DNA of 64,000 nucleotides from CALCHA01 sp035548175 (GTDB taxonomy: Bacteria; Planctomycetota; Phycisphaerae; WQYP01): assembly GCA_035548175.1 (NCBI GenBank), contig DASZTO010000052.1, positions 1 to 64,000 on the forward strand. The letters run 5' to 3'. Shown piece after piece: positions 25,562 to 36,774 of this stretch. The notes beneath the pieces were generated by a model. That model made no database searches and was not told the origin of the DNA. It worked only from the letters and a program-made list of their open reading frames with translations. Made by a program: the position numbers and the translations under genes. Numbering within the stretch: position 1 is the stretch's first letter; each line of letters begins with the position of its first letter.

Positions 25562-26911
25562 TTGGCACACGGACATGCAGTTACCCTTCAGCCCGCGAAG
25601 CTGATGCTCGGTTCCACCGGAATCCGCCTGGGCATCGGCGGCCTCTTCGTCGGCGTCGTCGCGCTGGGCGCCGCCGCCATCCTCGGCATGCAAAATCCCC
25701 AGGCCCGCCTCCACTTCTTCCATTCCTACCTCTTCGCCTTCTGCTTCTTCTTCGCGGTGACCATGGGGGGCCTGGGCTATACGATGATCCACCACCTCAC
25801 ACGCGCCGGATGGTCGGTCGCCATCCGCCGCCTCTGTGAAGGCCTCGCCATGAACATCTTCCTCCTGGCGATCCTCGTGCTTCCCATGCTCGCGATGGTC
25901 CACGAGCTCTACCCCTGGTTCAACGAAGCACACCGCGCCGCCGACGAAGACCTCCTGGCCAAGTCCGGCTATCTCAATCCCACCTTCTTCTACATCCGCC
26001 TCGTCGCCTACTTCGTCCTCTGGGGCTTCCTGGCCTTCTTCTACTGGTCCATGTCCATCAAGCAGGACAAAACCGGCGATCCCAAAATCTCCGTCGCCAT
26101 GGAACGCCTCTCCGCCCCCATGATGTATCTTTACGGCTTCTCCCTCACCGGCTTCGTCTTCGACTGGATCATGTCCCTCAACCCCTACTGGTTCTCGACC
26201 ATCTTCGGCGTCTACTTCTTCGCCGGATGCATGCTCTCCATGTGGTCCACCATCGTGCTCTTGTCCCTTTATCTGAAAAAGCGCGGACTGATCGGCGATG
26301 CGATCAACCACGAGCACTACCACGATCTGGGCAAGTGGATGTTCGCCTTCACCTTCTTCTGGGGCTACATCGCTTTCGCTCAGTACATGCTCACCTGGTA
26401 CGCGGACCTGCCCGAGGAAACCCAGTTCTTCATCCCGCGCCAGATTGGCGTCTGGGCGTCGCTCTCCCTCGTCCTGCTGCTGGTGCACCTCTTGATCCCC
26501 TTCCCCGGGTTGCTCTCGCGGCACGTGAAGCGGCGCAATGGCGTCATCGCCTTCTGGGCCGTCTGGTCGGTGTGCGCCTGCATCTTCGACGTGTGGTGGC
26601 TGATTATTCCCAACGAGTGGATCAACAAGATCCCCGCCGAGATCAATAACCCCCGCATGCCCATCACCCAGGCGCTCTCGCACTTGTCTATGGGCCCCAC
26701 CGATCTGTATACCTTAAGCAGCCAGCACGCCGGTTTTGCGGCGCAGATCAATTATCCCCTGCAACCGTTGAGCGTGCTGGTCACCGTCCTGTGCCTCGTG
26801 GGCATCGGAGGCCTGTATGTGTTTTCCACCATGCTGGCGCTTCGCAAGCATTCGCTGATCCCCATGCGCGATCCCCGGCTGCCTGAAACGCTGGCTTTCG
26901 AGAATATGTAA
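25562..26911 (+). CDS. actF: Alternative complex III subunit F, NrfD-like membrane protein
   Basis: This is about a 449-residue protein with about ten TM segments, the second quinone-type membrane subunit (for example YIRLVAYFVLWGFLAFFYWSM and FTFFWGYIAFAQYMLTWYADLPEE). No ATG fits the N-terminus. A TTG at 25562 preceded by GGAG is chosen; an in-frame TTG at 25547 is an alternative. The C-terminal end LRKHSLIPMRDPRLPE is typical of the family. Confidence 0.88.
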   Translation: MAHGHAVTLQPAKLMLGSTGIRLGIGGLFVGVVALGAAAILGMQNPQARLHFFHSYLFAFCFFFAVTMGGLGYTMIHHLTRAGWSVAIRRLCEGLAMNIFLLAILVLPMLAMVHELYPWFNEAHRAADEDLLAKSGYLNPTFFYIRLVAYFVLWGFLAFFYWSMSIKQDKTGDPKISVAMERLSAPMMYLYGFSLTGFVFDWIMSLNPYWFSTIFGVYFFAGCMLSMWSTIVLLSLYLKKRGLIGDAINHEHYHDLGKWMFAFTFFWGYIAFAQYMLTWYADLPEETQFFIPRQIGVWASLSLVLLLVHLLIPFPGLLSRHVKRRNGVIAFWAVWSVCACIFDVWWLIIPNEWINKIPAEINNPRMPITQALSHLSMGPTDLYTLSSQHAGFAAQINYPLQPLSVLVTVLCLVGIGGLYVFSTMLALRKHSLIPMRDPRLPETLAFENM

Positions 26912-26979
26912 CCGCCCGTTGAAGGGCTCTTTACGACCTCCGCACCGCGGAACACTGTTCGTCACCTAAAGGCGCATCC

Positions 26980-27402
26980 ATGGAACACCGCCACCACGTC
27001 AAAACTGTCCCAGGCGAAGCCAAGGCGCCCGAGATCGTCCCCGACGCCGAACACCTCGAGCCCGGCGGCACCACGCAGGCCGAAGACATCAACATTCCCC
27101 TGGTCGCCACCGTCGTCGCCTTTTTCGCCGTCCTGCTGGCGGTTTCCATCGTCAGCCTCCAGGCATGGTTCTATAATGCCGACACCGCCGAACGGGCGCG
27201 AAAGCAGCTTGCCGAGTTCGATCCCAACACCCCCCTCGGGGCTCTCGTAGCGGCCCAGGAAAAGGAACTCAACGACCCGGTCGGCTGGAACGACCGCGTC
27301 GGTCAGGCCGGCCAGGCCAACAAAATCGTCCGCGAGCCTATCGATCGCGCTATTGATGCCACCGCTAAGGAGTATGCCCAGGCACAAGCCTCCGCTAAAT
27401 GA
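26980..27402 (+). CDS. One-TM protein of unknown function between actF and SCO
   Basis: This 140-residue protein has a charged N-terminus, one TM segment (IPLVATVVAFFAVLLAVSIVSLQAWF) and a roughly 75-residue outer, mostly helical tail with EFDPNTPLGALVAAQEKEL. I do not recognise it. Its stop overlaps the SCO start (ATGA), and its place inside the operon suggests an accessory subunit or assembly factor of alternative complex III or the oxidase. Homologues in other planctomycete operons would settle this. Confidence 0.7.
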   Translation: MEHRHHVKTVPGEAKAPEIVPDAEHLEPGGTTQAEDINIPLVATVVAFFAVLLAVSIVSLQAWFYNADTAERARKQLAEFDPNTPLGALVAAQEKELNDPVGWNDRVGQAGQANKIVREPIDRAIDATAKEYAQAQASAK

Positions 27403-28394
27403 CCATCATGTTTGCTCTGTCCCACAAGTTCACCCGCTGGTCCGCAATGGCGATCGCCGTCGCGGCCCTTGCCCTGTTCGCCGTAACTCCCCGCGCCAAT
27501 GCGCAGTACCGGGACGACCTCCCCTCGGATGCCGGACCCCCTGTCGCCGTGCCCAATCCCGGCATCACCGACAAGACCGGCACGCTGCTCCCGCTCGATG
27601 CCACCTTCACCGAATCCGACGGCAAACCCGTCAAGCTCGGCGACCTGTTCAACCACGATCGACCGGTCATCGTTTCGCTGGTTTACCACTCCTGCCCCGC
27701 CCTCTGCGGCTTCAACCAGCAAGCCCTCTGCGACGCCATCCTCGCCGGCCCGCGCGACCTGAAATTCAACCGCGATTACGACATCATCATCGTCTCCTTC
27801 GATCCCGACGACACCCCCGCCATCGCCGCCTCCAAACGCGCCATCTACCAGGCCAAAATCGGTCGCGGCCCGACTGATCCCGGCTTCATCTATCTCACCG
27901 GCGACGCCAGCAACATCCAGCGCCTCGCCGATGCCGTCGGCTTCGGTTTCATGCGCAACCCCTATCCCAAAGGCGACAAGTTCCTCCACTCCACCGGCAT
28001 CTTCGTGTGCACCCCCGAGGGACGCGTCTCCCAGACCATCCTCGGCATCCAGTATGAACCCGACCAGCTCCATTACGCCCTCGTCAACGCCTCTCATGGA
28101 AGGCTCGGCGGCGGGCTGCTCGCGGTCGCTCTCTGCTGCGGCGCCATGCACTTCGACGCCAAGACCGGCCGCTATGTCCAGAACCCCTGGTTTTATGCCG
28201 GCACCGCGGGAGCGCTACTGTCGATTGCCTTCGTCGCGGGCTTTCTGGGCCTGATGTGGCGCGGCGAAATCAAGGCCGCCCGTGCCGCCAGGACCGATGC
28301 CCCGGGCCCCGGCGCCGCCCCGAATTCCGACGCGGAGGGCGCCCTTCATTCCGCGCCTCCCTCCGATCCCAACGACCCCAACAGCTTGGCGTAG
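27399..28394 (+). CDS. sco: SCO1/SenC-type copper chaperone
   Basis: This 331-residue protein has a signal or anchor segment at the start, then a thioredoxin fold with the copper ligands in YHSCPALCGFN (C-x3-C) and a His in KFLHSTGIFV. A second TM segment follows (AGTAGALLSIAFVAGFLGLMW). It should load copper into the CuA site of the neighbouring subunit II. The C-terminal tail is disordered and Pro/Ala-rich. It is coupled to the preceding unknown gene. Confidence 0.9.
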   Translation: MTIMFALSHKFTRWSAMAIAVAALALFAVTPRANAQYRDDLPSDAGPPVAVPNPGITDKTGTLLPLDATFTESDGKPVKLGDLFNHDRPVIVSLVYHSCPALCGFNQQALCDAILAGPRDLKFNRDYDIIIVSFDPDDTPAIAASKRAIYQAKIGRGPTDPGFIYLTGDASNIQRLADAVGFGFMRNPYPKGDKFLHSTGIFVCTPEGRVSQTILGIQYEPDQLHYALVNASHGRLGGGLLAVALCCGAMHFDAKTGRYVQNPWFYAGTAGALLSIAFVAGFLGLMWRGEIKAARAARTDAPGPGAAPNSDAEGALHSAPPSDPNDPNSLA

Positions 28395-28405
28395 TCAGGA
28401 TACCC

Positions 28406-29590
28406 ATGATGAATCTTCTCGCGCAAACTGAAACCTTCTTCCTTCCGCCTCAGGCGTCCAATCTCTCCTACAACGTCGATTGGGCCTGGAACACCATCCT
28501 GGGCATCACGGGCTTCTTCTTTTGCCTTGTCGTGGCCATCATGCTCATCTTCGTCATCAAGTACCGCCGCCGCACGCCCAACGACTCCACCCCTGAAATC
28601 ACTCACAACACTCCCCTGGAAATCACCTGGACCGTCGTGCCTCTCATCATCGTCATCGGCATCTTCTTCGTCGCCTTCAAGGGCTTCCTCAATTACGACA
28701 CGCCCCCCTCCAATGCCGTCGTCGTCGATGTCGAAGCCAAAAAATGGAACTTCACCTTCACCTATCCCAACGGCGGCATCTCCGATACCCTCTATGTCCA
28801 GAAGGGCGTTCCCGTCGTCCTCAACCTCCACTCCGTGGATGTGCTCCACGCCCTCTACATCCCCGCGTTCCGCACCCAGCGGAACGCCATCCCCTACCGC
28901 ACCACCAACATCTGGTTCATCCCCGAGGAACTCACCCCGCCCGACGGTTTCCCGGTCTTCTGCACGCAATACTGTGGCAAAGACCACTCCCACATGCACA
29001 CCACCGTGCACGTGCTCGATGCCGCCGACTTCCAGGCCGCCATGGCCCAGGTCGCCAACCCCTTCAAGGTCAAGGACGCCGACGGCCACGAGCACTGGGT
29101 CCCGTATGTCCAGCTCGGTGAAAAGTTCTACAACCAGATGGGTTGCGCGACGTGCCACAACGTCACCGGCGCCCCCGGCGGCACGGGCCCCACGTGGAAA
29201 GACCTGTGGAAATCCCACGTGACTTTCTCCGCCTCCAACGAGCCCGGGTTCGAGCTTCAGCCCACCGACTCCGACGACAAGTGGGAAAAATACATCACCG
29301 AATCCGCGCTTCACCCCAGCTACAAAATCGTCGCCGGCTACCAGGACCAGATGCCTTCCTTCGAGGCCCAGTTCTCCGGCTCCTCCATGAAGGAAGAAAA
29401 AATCCGCGCCATCATCGCCTACATCCGCAGCATCGGACGGCTGCCCTACACCCCGCCCATCCCCGCAAACTCCGACCTCTACGACGCTCAGAAACACCCC
29501 GATCACCACCCCGAATGGCTACAATCGCACTGGCCCGCGGCCGCCGGCGGAACCACCGCCCCCGCCGCCGCTACCACCCAGGCGCAGTAA
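28406..29590 (+). CDS. ctaC: Cytochrome c oxidase subunit II with fused cytochrome c (caa3 type)
   Basis: This 394-residue protein has two N-terminal TM helices and the periplasmic CuA domain: VDVLHALYIPAF with a His ligand and FCTQYCGKDHSHM with the Cys, Cys, His and Met ligands. A C-terminal cytochrome c domain follows with CATCH, so the oxidase is of the caa3 kind and can take electrons directly from the complex. The ATG at 28406 follows AGGA. An open frame extends upstream into the SCO gene and is rejected. Confidence 0.93.
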   Translation: MMNLLAQTETFFLPPQASNLSYNVDWAWNTILGITGFFFCLVVAIMLIFVIKYRRRTPNDSTPEITHNTPLEITWTVVPLIIVIGIFFVAFKGFLNYDTPPSNAVVVDVEAKKWNFTFTYPNGGISDTLYVQKGVPVVLNLHSVDVLHALYIPAFRTQRNAIPYRTTNIWFIPEELTPPDGFPVFCTQYCGKDHSHMHTTVHVLDAADFQAAMAQVANPFKVKDADGHEHWVPYVQLGEKFYNQMGCATCHNVTGAPGGTGPTWKDLWKSHVTFSASNEPGFELQPTDSDDKWEKYITESALHPSYKIVAGYQDQMPSFEAQFSGSSMKEEKIRAIIAYIRSIGRLPYTPPIPANSDLYDAQKHPDHHPEWLQSHWPAAAGGTTAPAAATTQAQ

Positions 29591-29608
29591 TTTGGCAGGA
29601 CGTATACC

Positions 29609-31345
<1,737 letters not shown>

Positions 31346-31422
31346 CGCCGCGCGGCGCACCGGCGCCGCCCCGCTCCATTGAACGCTTTTGTCCCTGATC
31401 ACTGCTCCCCTACGAGAACCAC

Positions 31423-32340
31423 ATGACCACCATCGCCGAAGGACACGACGAACAAGGGCACCACGAACATCCCAAGTTCCTCGCGCACCATTTCGACACG
31501 CCCCAGCAGCAGTTCGATTCCGGTAAGCTCGGCATCTGGCTCTTCCTGACCACCGAAATCCTCCTCTTCTCAGGCCTCTTCTGCGCTTACTCCGTTTACC
31601 GCTCCAACCACCCCGAAGTCTTCGAATACGCCCACCAGTATCTCAATAAAACCTACGGCGCCCTCAATACCCTCGTCCTGATCTTCTCCTCCTTCACCAT
31701 GGCCTGGGGCGTCCGCGCCGCCCAGCTCGGTCAACGCAAACTCTGCGTCTCGCTCCTGGGCATCACCATCGCCTGCGGCGCCGTCTTCATGTGCATCAAG
31801 GGCGTCGAATACAACGCCAAGTTCAAGGAAGCCCTCTTCCCAGGTTACTACTACAACCCCACCGAACGTCCCGGCGAGGTCGGCAACATCGAGCACACCG
31901 GCGAATCCACCATCCCCCTCAAGCCCCTCGCCGCCGCAACCGCCCCCGACCAGGCCCCGCCCCTCGCCCACGACGCCAACGGCGTCGCTTTCGAAGAATC
32001 ACGAGTCCCCCGCGCCGCCGTCGGACCCCAGGGCCTCAACCCCGAATGGGAGTCCACAGAAGCCGCACGCGACGCCGGCCAGGAAATCGTCACCGGACAT
32101 GAGGTCGGCAACGAACCCAAAAACGTCCAGATCTTCTTCTCCATCTACTTCCTCATGACCGGCCTCCACGGCCTCCACGTCCTCGTCGGCATGTCCCTCA
32201 TCTTCTGGGTGCTCCTCCGCGCCAGAAAAGGTGAATTCGGACCCGAATACTATTCCCCCGTCGATTTCGTCGGCCTCTATTGGCACGTCGTCGACCTCAT
32301 CTGGATTTTTCTCTTCCCCCTGCTCTACCTGATCTCCTGA
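31423..32340 (+). CDS. ctaE: Cytochrome c oxidase subunit III with a large loop
   Basis: This 305-residue protein has the COX3 pattern (GIWLFLTTEILLFSGLFCAYSVYR, TGLHGLHVLVGMSLIFW, FVGLYWHVVDLIWIFLFPLLYL). Between the helices around residue 140 and residue 235 lies an unusually long Pro/Ala-rich hydrophilic stretch of roughly 85 residues that most COX3 proteins lack. The order after ctaD is normal. The insertion may be an outer loop; its role is unknown. Confidence 0.9.
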   Translation: MTTIAEGHDEQGHHEHPKFLAHHFDTPQQQFDSGKLGIWLFLTTEILLFSGLFCAYSVYRSNHPEVFEYAHQYLNKTYGALNTLVLIFSSFTMAWGVRAAQLGQRKLCVSLLGITIACGAVFMCIKGVEYNAKFKEALFPGYYYNPTERPGEVGNIEHTGESTIPLKPLAAATAPDQAPPLAHDANGVAFEESRVPRAAVGPQGLNPEWESTEAARDAGQEIVTGHEVGNEPKNVQIFFSIYFLMTGLHGLHVLVGMSLIFWVLLRARKGEFGPEYYSPVDFVGLYWHVVDLIWIFLFPLLYLIS

Positions 32341-32398
32341 CGGCCCGGCGCCCCGGCATCTCCGGCTCGCATCGACCATCGTCTAAGGAACCTCTCGC

Positions 32399-32920
32399 AT
32401 GACCGACATCCCCTCCAACGCCGCCATGGGACACCCCGTCCCCCCGCCCACGCCCGGCGATTTCGCGCCCGCTACCCCGCCCCCGCACAGCAACGAGGAA
32501 TTCGGCGGGCACCCCACCCACGGCGTCGGGCATATCGTCCCGCTTCGCGTCCTCGTCACCATCTTCGTCAGCCTCGTCTGCCTCACCATCATCACCTACC
32601 TCGCCTCCCTGGTGAACTTTGGCGAGATGAACCTCGTCGTCGCGCTCGCCATCGCCGTCGTTAAGTCCTCTCTCGTCGTCCTCTATTTCATGCACCTCCG
32701 ATGGGACAAGCCCTTCAACTCCATCGTCTTCGTCGGCTGCCTCATCTTCGTCGCCCTCTTCATCAGCCTCTCCATGCTCGACTCCCACCAGTACCACTCC
32801 ACCGTCTGGAACCAGCAGGCCGAGAAGGTCAAACACCGCGTCCTGCTCACCGCCGAAAACGAACCCGGCGCGCAAACCCCAACCGCTGTGCCCCCGGCGA
32901 ACCCCAACGTCACGCGCTGA
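32399..32920 (+). CDS. ctaF: Cytochrome c oxidase subunit IV-like protein
   Basis: This 173-residue protein has a Pro-rich N-terminus and three TM segments in the pattern of prokaryotic subunit IV: IVPLRVLVTIFVSLVCLTIITYLA, LVVALAIAVVKSSLVVLYFMHLRWDKPF and VFVGCLIFVALFISLSMLD. It stabilises the oxidase. Position between subunit III and a second COX3-like gene supports the call. Confidence 0.85.
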   Translation: MTDIPSNAAMGHPVPPPTPGDFAPATPPPHSNEEFGGHPTHGVGHIVPLRVLVTIFVSLVCLTIITYLASLVNFGEMNLVVALAIAVVKSSLVVLYFMHLRWDKPFNSIVFVGCLIFVALFISLSMLDSHQYHSTVWNQQAEKVKHRVLLTAENEPGAQTPTAVPPANPNVTR

Positions 32921-33029
32921 CCTGCTCGCTTACCGCCTCGCCCATCGCTCCGATTTCCACCAGGCCCGCCGGCAACTCCCCGCGGGCCTCTTTCTTTCTC
33001 CCGCTGGCCCCGCCCCGTTCCGGTGACCC

Positions 33030-33656
33030 ATGACCCCTCCCGAAGACCTCGACAAGGACACCGTCCCCGAAAATTACGAACGCGCCACCGGAAAGGGCGA
33101 CCTCCGCATCGGCGGCGCCGGAACCATCGGCATCGCCGTCCTCCTGGTCTCCCTCACCGTCCTCTTCGCCACCTCCATCTTCGCCTTCCTCCTCGTCCGT
33201 TTCCGCGAACCCGTCTGGCCGCCGCCGGGTTTCCCGCCCATCCCCCGCACCCTCTGGCTTTCCACCATCGTCATCCTGGCCTCCTCCGTCACCATCCAGC
33301 GCGCCGCCAATGCCATCAAACGCGACAACCAGCGCACGCTCCTTCGCATGCTCTGGGCCACCTTCGCCCTCGGCCTGCTCTTCCTCGCCCTCCAGACTCT
33401 CAACTGGATCGAATTCTACGACCGCCTCGCCCCCTCCACCCAGGTCCGCGGATCCTACCTCGGCATGTTCTACGTCCTCACCGGGCTCCACGCCGCCCAC
33501 GTCATCGGCGGCCTGATCCCCCTCGCCGTCGTCATCCACGTCGCCCGCCGCGGCAAATACTCCCGCAACTATTTCCCCGGCGTCCGCTACTCCACCGCCT
33601 ACTGGCACTTCCTCGACATCGTCTGGATCATCCTCTTCTGCGTCCTGTACTTTTAG
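33030..33656 (+). CDS. Second COX3-like oxidase subunit
   Basis: This 208-residue protein has about five TM segments and the COX3 motif set FYVLTGLHAAHVIGGLIPL and RYSTAYWHFLDIVWIILFCVLYF. It is shorter than ctaE and lacks its long loop. Two subunit III-type proteins in one operon suggest either a six-subunit oxidase or an alternative assembly. It is the last gene before a repeat element. Confidence 0.85.
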   Translation: MTPPEDLDKDTVPENYERATGKGDLRIGGAGTIGIAVLLVSLTVLFATSIFAFLLVRFREPVWPPPGFPPIPRTLWLSTIVILASSVTIQRAANAIKRDNQRTLLRMLWATFALGLLFLALQTLNWIEFYDRLAPSTQVRGSYLGMFYVLTGLHAAHVIGGLIPLAVVIHVARRGKYSRNYFPGVRYSTAYWHFLDIVWIILFCVLYF

Positions 33657-33658
33657 CC

Positions 33659-33921
33659 CCGTAAATGGCCACGAAAGCCACGAAAAACACGAAACGACGC
33701 GGAAAGTTTCCACAAATGCCCACAAATCCGCACAAATCCCCGCCCCTTGCAGCGCGCACCCTTCGCGCACGAAGTATTTAAAAATCTCTATGTAATGCAT
33801 GAAAAGCTCAGACCGGTATCGCCGTTCGACGCCCAACGCATTCGTGCCGATTTGTGCAAATTTGTGGACCCGTCCCCTCCCCCCGTTTCGTGCTTTTCGT
33901 GTCTTTCGTGGCCATTTACGT
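33659..33921. repeat. Nested inverted-repeat element between convergent genes
   Basis: The left end (33661-33695) is built from GGCCACGAAAGCCACGAAA-like units, and the right end (33884-33920) is the same in reverse. Inside these, CACAAATCCGCACAAAT-type units (33710-33739) are mirrored at 33849-33868. The 263-bp element could fold into one long hairpin. It fills the gap between the last oxidase gene and the convergent TPR gene, so it may act as a two-way terminator. Similar units occur at 38.6, 54.7 and 56.9 kb. Confidence 0.75.
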
Positions 33922-33926
33922 GCGCC

Positions 33927-35357
33927 TCACGCCCCCGCCGCCTCCAGCCCGCCGCGCAGGTCCGTCAGCCGCTTCCGCGCGTCCAGATACTGGTAATCCC
34001 ACCGCACGATCTGCGAATACACGTCCACCGCCCCCTTGATCTTCCCCGATTCCTCCAGCGCCCGCGCATACCAATAGTGGATCGCCTTGCTCTTCGCGTC
34101 CCCCGCCATCGCATTCTCATACTCGTCGATCGTCTTCTTCAGCGTGTCCAGCGCCTCTGGAAGCATCTTCTGCGCCATGAACGCACGCCCCAGCAGGTAC
34201 ATCGCATCCACGCGGTACTTCGGATTGTTCTGCGCCTCCTGCAGCGCCCCGATCGCCTCGTCGTACATCGCCGCGTCATACAGCCGCCGGCCATACTCGT
34301 AGCGCACCACCATGTCGGTCGGGAACCGCTCCGAGCGCTCCCTGAATTCCTCAAGCTCAAACGCCAGCCGGTCCTTCTGCGCCTGCTCCAGCTCCTGCTT
34401 CAGGTGCTCATCGTCCGGGTGCTCGTTCACCGCCTCTTTGAGCACATTGTAATTCCGCCGGAGCTGCTTCATCCGGATGTCGCCGATGGTTGATTTGAAC
34501 CGGTACACCTTGGTCGCCTCGAAGGCCTTCCGCAGCACCTCGATCGCCAGGTTTTCGCTGGCCTCGTCGTCCATGTCCGTCAGCGTCTTGACGTACTTGA
34601 CGATCACCTGCATTTCCGTCGGGTTCTTCTCGTACGCTTCCTTCGCCTCCTCCACCGCCTTCCGCCGGTAATCGTCCGATTTCCCCAGGTTCTCCTCCTC
34701 CAGCAGCTTCTTGGTCAGCTCGCGATCTTTGATCGACTCCTTGAAATCCTTGCCCTGGTCGAACTTCCCGCGCACCATCGTCGCCTGAGCCGCATAATCC
34801 TTCACCAGTGCATCCAGCTTCCCGTCCTTCGGGTCCATCAGCCGCGCCAGTTCCGCGGCCTGGCTTGCCTTGTCGAAGTCGTTCACCTTCGCAAAAAGCT
34901 CCGCCAGCTCGATATACAAATCTTTCTTCGGCGACTTGCTCGTGCGGTTCGCTTCCTGCGCGATCGAGCCCATCCACCCCACCACCTCCCCCAGATTCGA
35001 AGCCGCCGCGTTCCGCACCATCTGCATCATGTGCGTGATGTTCCCCACATCCTTCGCCAGCAGATATTCCGCATTCAACATCGCTTCCTTGGGCGCCTTG
35101 CCCTTGTAAGGCGTCTTGGCGCCGAACAGCCCGCCCGCCGGCTTGCCCCCGTTCACCTTCCGGTGAAACGCCACCTCGCGCAATTGCTTATGCTGGTCCA
35201 TGTTCAGCGGTTCGCGATACAACCCCTGCACATACAGGTCGATCGCGTAGTCGAAGTTCCCCGTCGCCGCCACCGTCGCCGCCCGGTCGAAGTACACCTT
35301 CCCCTTGCCAGGACCTTCCTCCGGATCGGTCACCACGTTGTCTGCATTATCGGTCAT
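33927..35357 (-). CDS. TPR-repeat protein, unknown role
   Basis: This 476-residue soluble protein consists of helical hairpins of the tetratricopeptide type, clearest in the C-terminal half (DMVVRYEYGRRLYDAAMYDEAIGALQEAQ, VDAMYLLGRAFMAQKMLPEALDTLKK). The middle is rich in Lys/Glu. It has no signal peptide and is probably cytoplasmic. Codons here end in G, unlike the C-ending habit of the neighbouring plus-strand genes. Function unknown; TPR proteins are usually scaffolds. Confidence 0.8.
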   Translation of the reverse strand: MTDNADNVVTDPEEGPGKGKVYFDRAATVAATGNFDYAIDLYVQGLYREPLNMDQHKQLREVAFHRKVNGGKPAGGLFGAKTPYKGKAPKEAMLNAEYLLAKDVGNITHMMQMVRNAAASNLGEVVGWMGSIAQEANRTSKSPKKDLYIELAELFAKVNDFDKASQAAELARLMDPKDGKLDALVKDYAAQATMVRGKFDQGKDFKESIKDRELTKKLLEEENLGKSDDYRRKAVEEAKEAYEKNPTEMQVIVKYVKTLTDMDDEASENLAIEVLRKAFEATKVYRFKSTIGDIRMKQLRRNYNVLKEAVNEHPDDEHLKQELEQAQKDRLAFELEEFRERSERFPTDMVVRYEYGRRLYDAAMYDEAIGALQEAQNNPKYRVDAMYLLGRAFMAQKMLPEALDTLKKTIDEYENAMAGDAKSKAIHYWYARALEESGKIKGAVDVYSQIVRWDYQYLDARKRLTDLRGGLEAAGA

Positions 35358-35461
35358 AGCGTAATCTACTTCCGCCTGTTACACGGACGTCTCTGCCAAA
35401 CGTTGCGGCAATCGTTGACCGTACCACACAACCGCCGTAAGTCAAGATGCGAAAGGCCGCC

Positions 35462-36721
35462 ATGCTCCCCGTTCACCTCGTTCTCCAGCTCATCCCGCAA
35501 CGCGTCGAACCCCTCACGCCTCAACCGGTCGCCCTCAGCGACGCCCTCGGCTCCTTCCTGGCGGCCCCCGTCATTCTCGACCTCGATGCCCCTCCCTTCG
35601 ACCGGGCCGTCCTCGATGGCTACGCCGTTCGTGCCGCTGACACGGACCGGCTCGAACCGCTGCTCATTATAGGCCATCAGGACGCCGGAGGCCCGCCCTT
35701 GGCAACGCCGCTCGGGCCGCGTCAGTGCATCCGTATCAACACCGGCGCTCCCATGCCCCCCGGCGCCGATGCGGTGCTCATGGTTGAGTTGTCCGAGCCG
35801 GTGCCCCTCGACCCGGTAGGGGGGGAGCCTGCCGCGGAAGCCGCCCATCCCCGCCAGGTTCGCGCCCTCCGCCCCGTTGCCCCCGGTGAGGCCGTCCAAC
35901 GCCGCGGCCACGACGCCCATGCCGGCGACACCCTTCTCCTCCCCGGGACGCGCCTCACCCCCGCGCATATCGCCGTCGCCGCCACCGCCGGGGCCGATCA
36001 TCTCCTCGTGCGCCGCCCGACCGTCGCCGTCCTCACCACCGGCGACGAACTCGTCGAGATCTCCGCCCGCCCCGCTCCCGGCCAAATCCGCAACTCCAAC
36101 CGCCCCATGCTCATCGCCCTCGTTTCCCAGTTCCTCACCCCCCGCGCCCTCCTCGACCTCGGCAACTGCCCCGACGACGCCCCCGAACTCCGCCGCCGCA
36201 TCCTCCAAGCCCTCGACAATGCCGACCTCCTCCTCATCTCCGGCGGCATGTCCTTGGGCACCCGCGACCTCGCCCCCCAGCTCCTCGCCGACCTCGGCTT
36301 CGCCATGCACGTTCAAAAAGTCCGCATGAAGCCCGGAAAACCATTTCTCTTCGGCTCCCTCTCCCACAACGGCCGCACTCGCTACGTCGCCGGTCTTCCC
36401 GGCAATCCCGTCTCGGCCTTCGTCACCTTTCACCGTTTCGTCCGCGAAATCCTCGCCCGCTTCTGCGGCGCCCCCGCCACACGCCTCCTGACCGCCCGCA
36501 CCACCGTCGATCTGCCCCCCAATGCCGACCGCGAGTTCTATCAGCCCTCCACCCTCACCCTCGAAGATGCCACGCTCCGCGCCATGCCCCTTGCCTGGAA
36601 AGGCAGCGCCGACCTCTTCACCCTCGCCCGCGCAAACGCCCTCCTCGTCCGCCCGCCCGAAGCCCCCGCCCTCCCCGCAGACGCCCCGGTTCCCATCCTC
36701 CCCTTCCACGACTTTCCATAA
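35462..36721 (+). CDS. moeA: Molybdopterin molybdenumtransferase
   Basis: This roughly 419-residue protein inserts molybdate into adenylylated molybdopterin. Recognisable parts are PPFDRAVLDGYAVRAADT, INTGAPMPPGADAV, VAVLTTGDELVE, IRNSNRPML and ISGGMSLGTRD...KPGKPFLFG...GLPGNPVSAFVTF, in MoeA order. The start at 35462 is preferred because AAAGG precedes it; ATG 35447 is also possible. It stands alone. Confidence 0.92.
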   Translation: MLPVHLVLQLIPQRVEPLTPQPVALSDALGSFLAAPVILDLDAPPFDRAVLDGYAVRAADTDRLEPLLIIGHQDAGGPPLATPLGPRQCIRINTGAPMPPGADAVLMVELSEPVPLDPVGGEPAAEAAHPRQVRALRPVAPGEAVQRRGHDAHAGDTLLLPGTRLTPAHIAVAATAGADHLLVRRPTVAVLTTGDELVEISARPAPGQIRNSNRPMLIALVSQFLTPRALLDLGNCPDDAPELRRRILQALDNADLLLISGGMSLGTRDLAPQLLADLGFAMHVQKVRMKPGKPFLFGSLSHNGRTRYVAGLPGNPVSAFVTFHRFVREILARFCGAPATRLLTARTTVDLPPNADREFYQPSTLTLEDATLRAMPLAWKGSADLFTLARANALLVRPPEAPALPADAPVPILPFHDFP

Positions 36722-36774
36722 AAAGTGCCCGCCCCCCTTTACTCTTTTATCCCTTTCCGCTTTTATGCTTTCCC

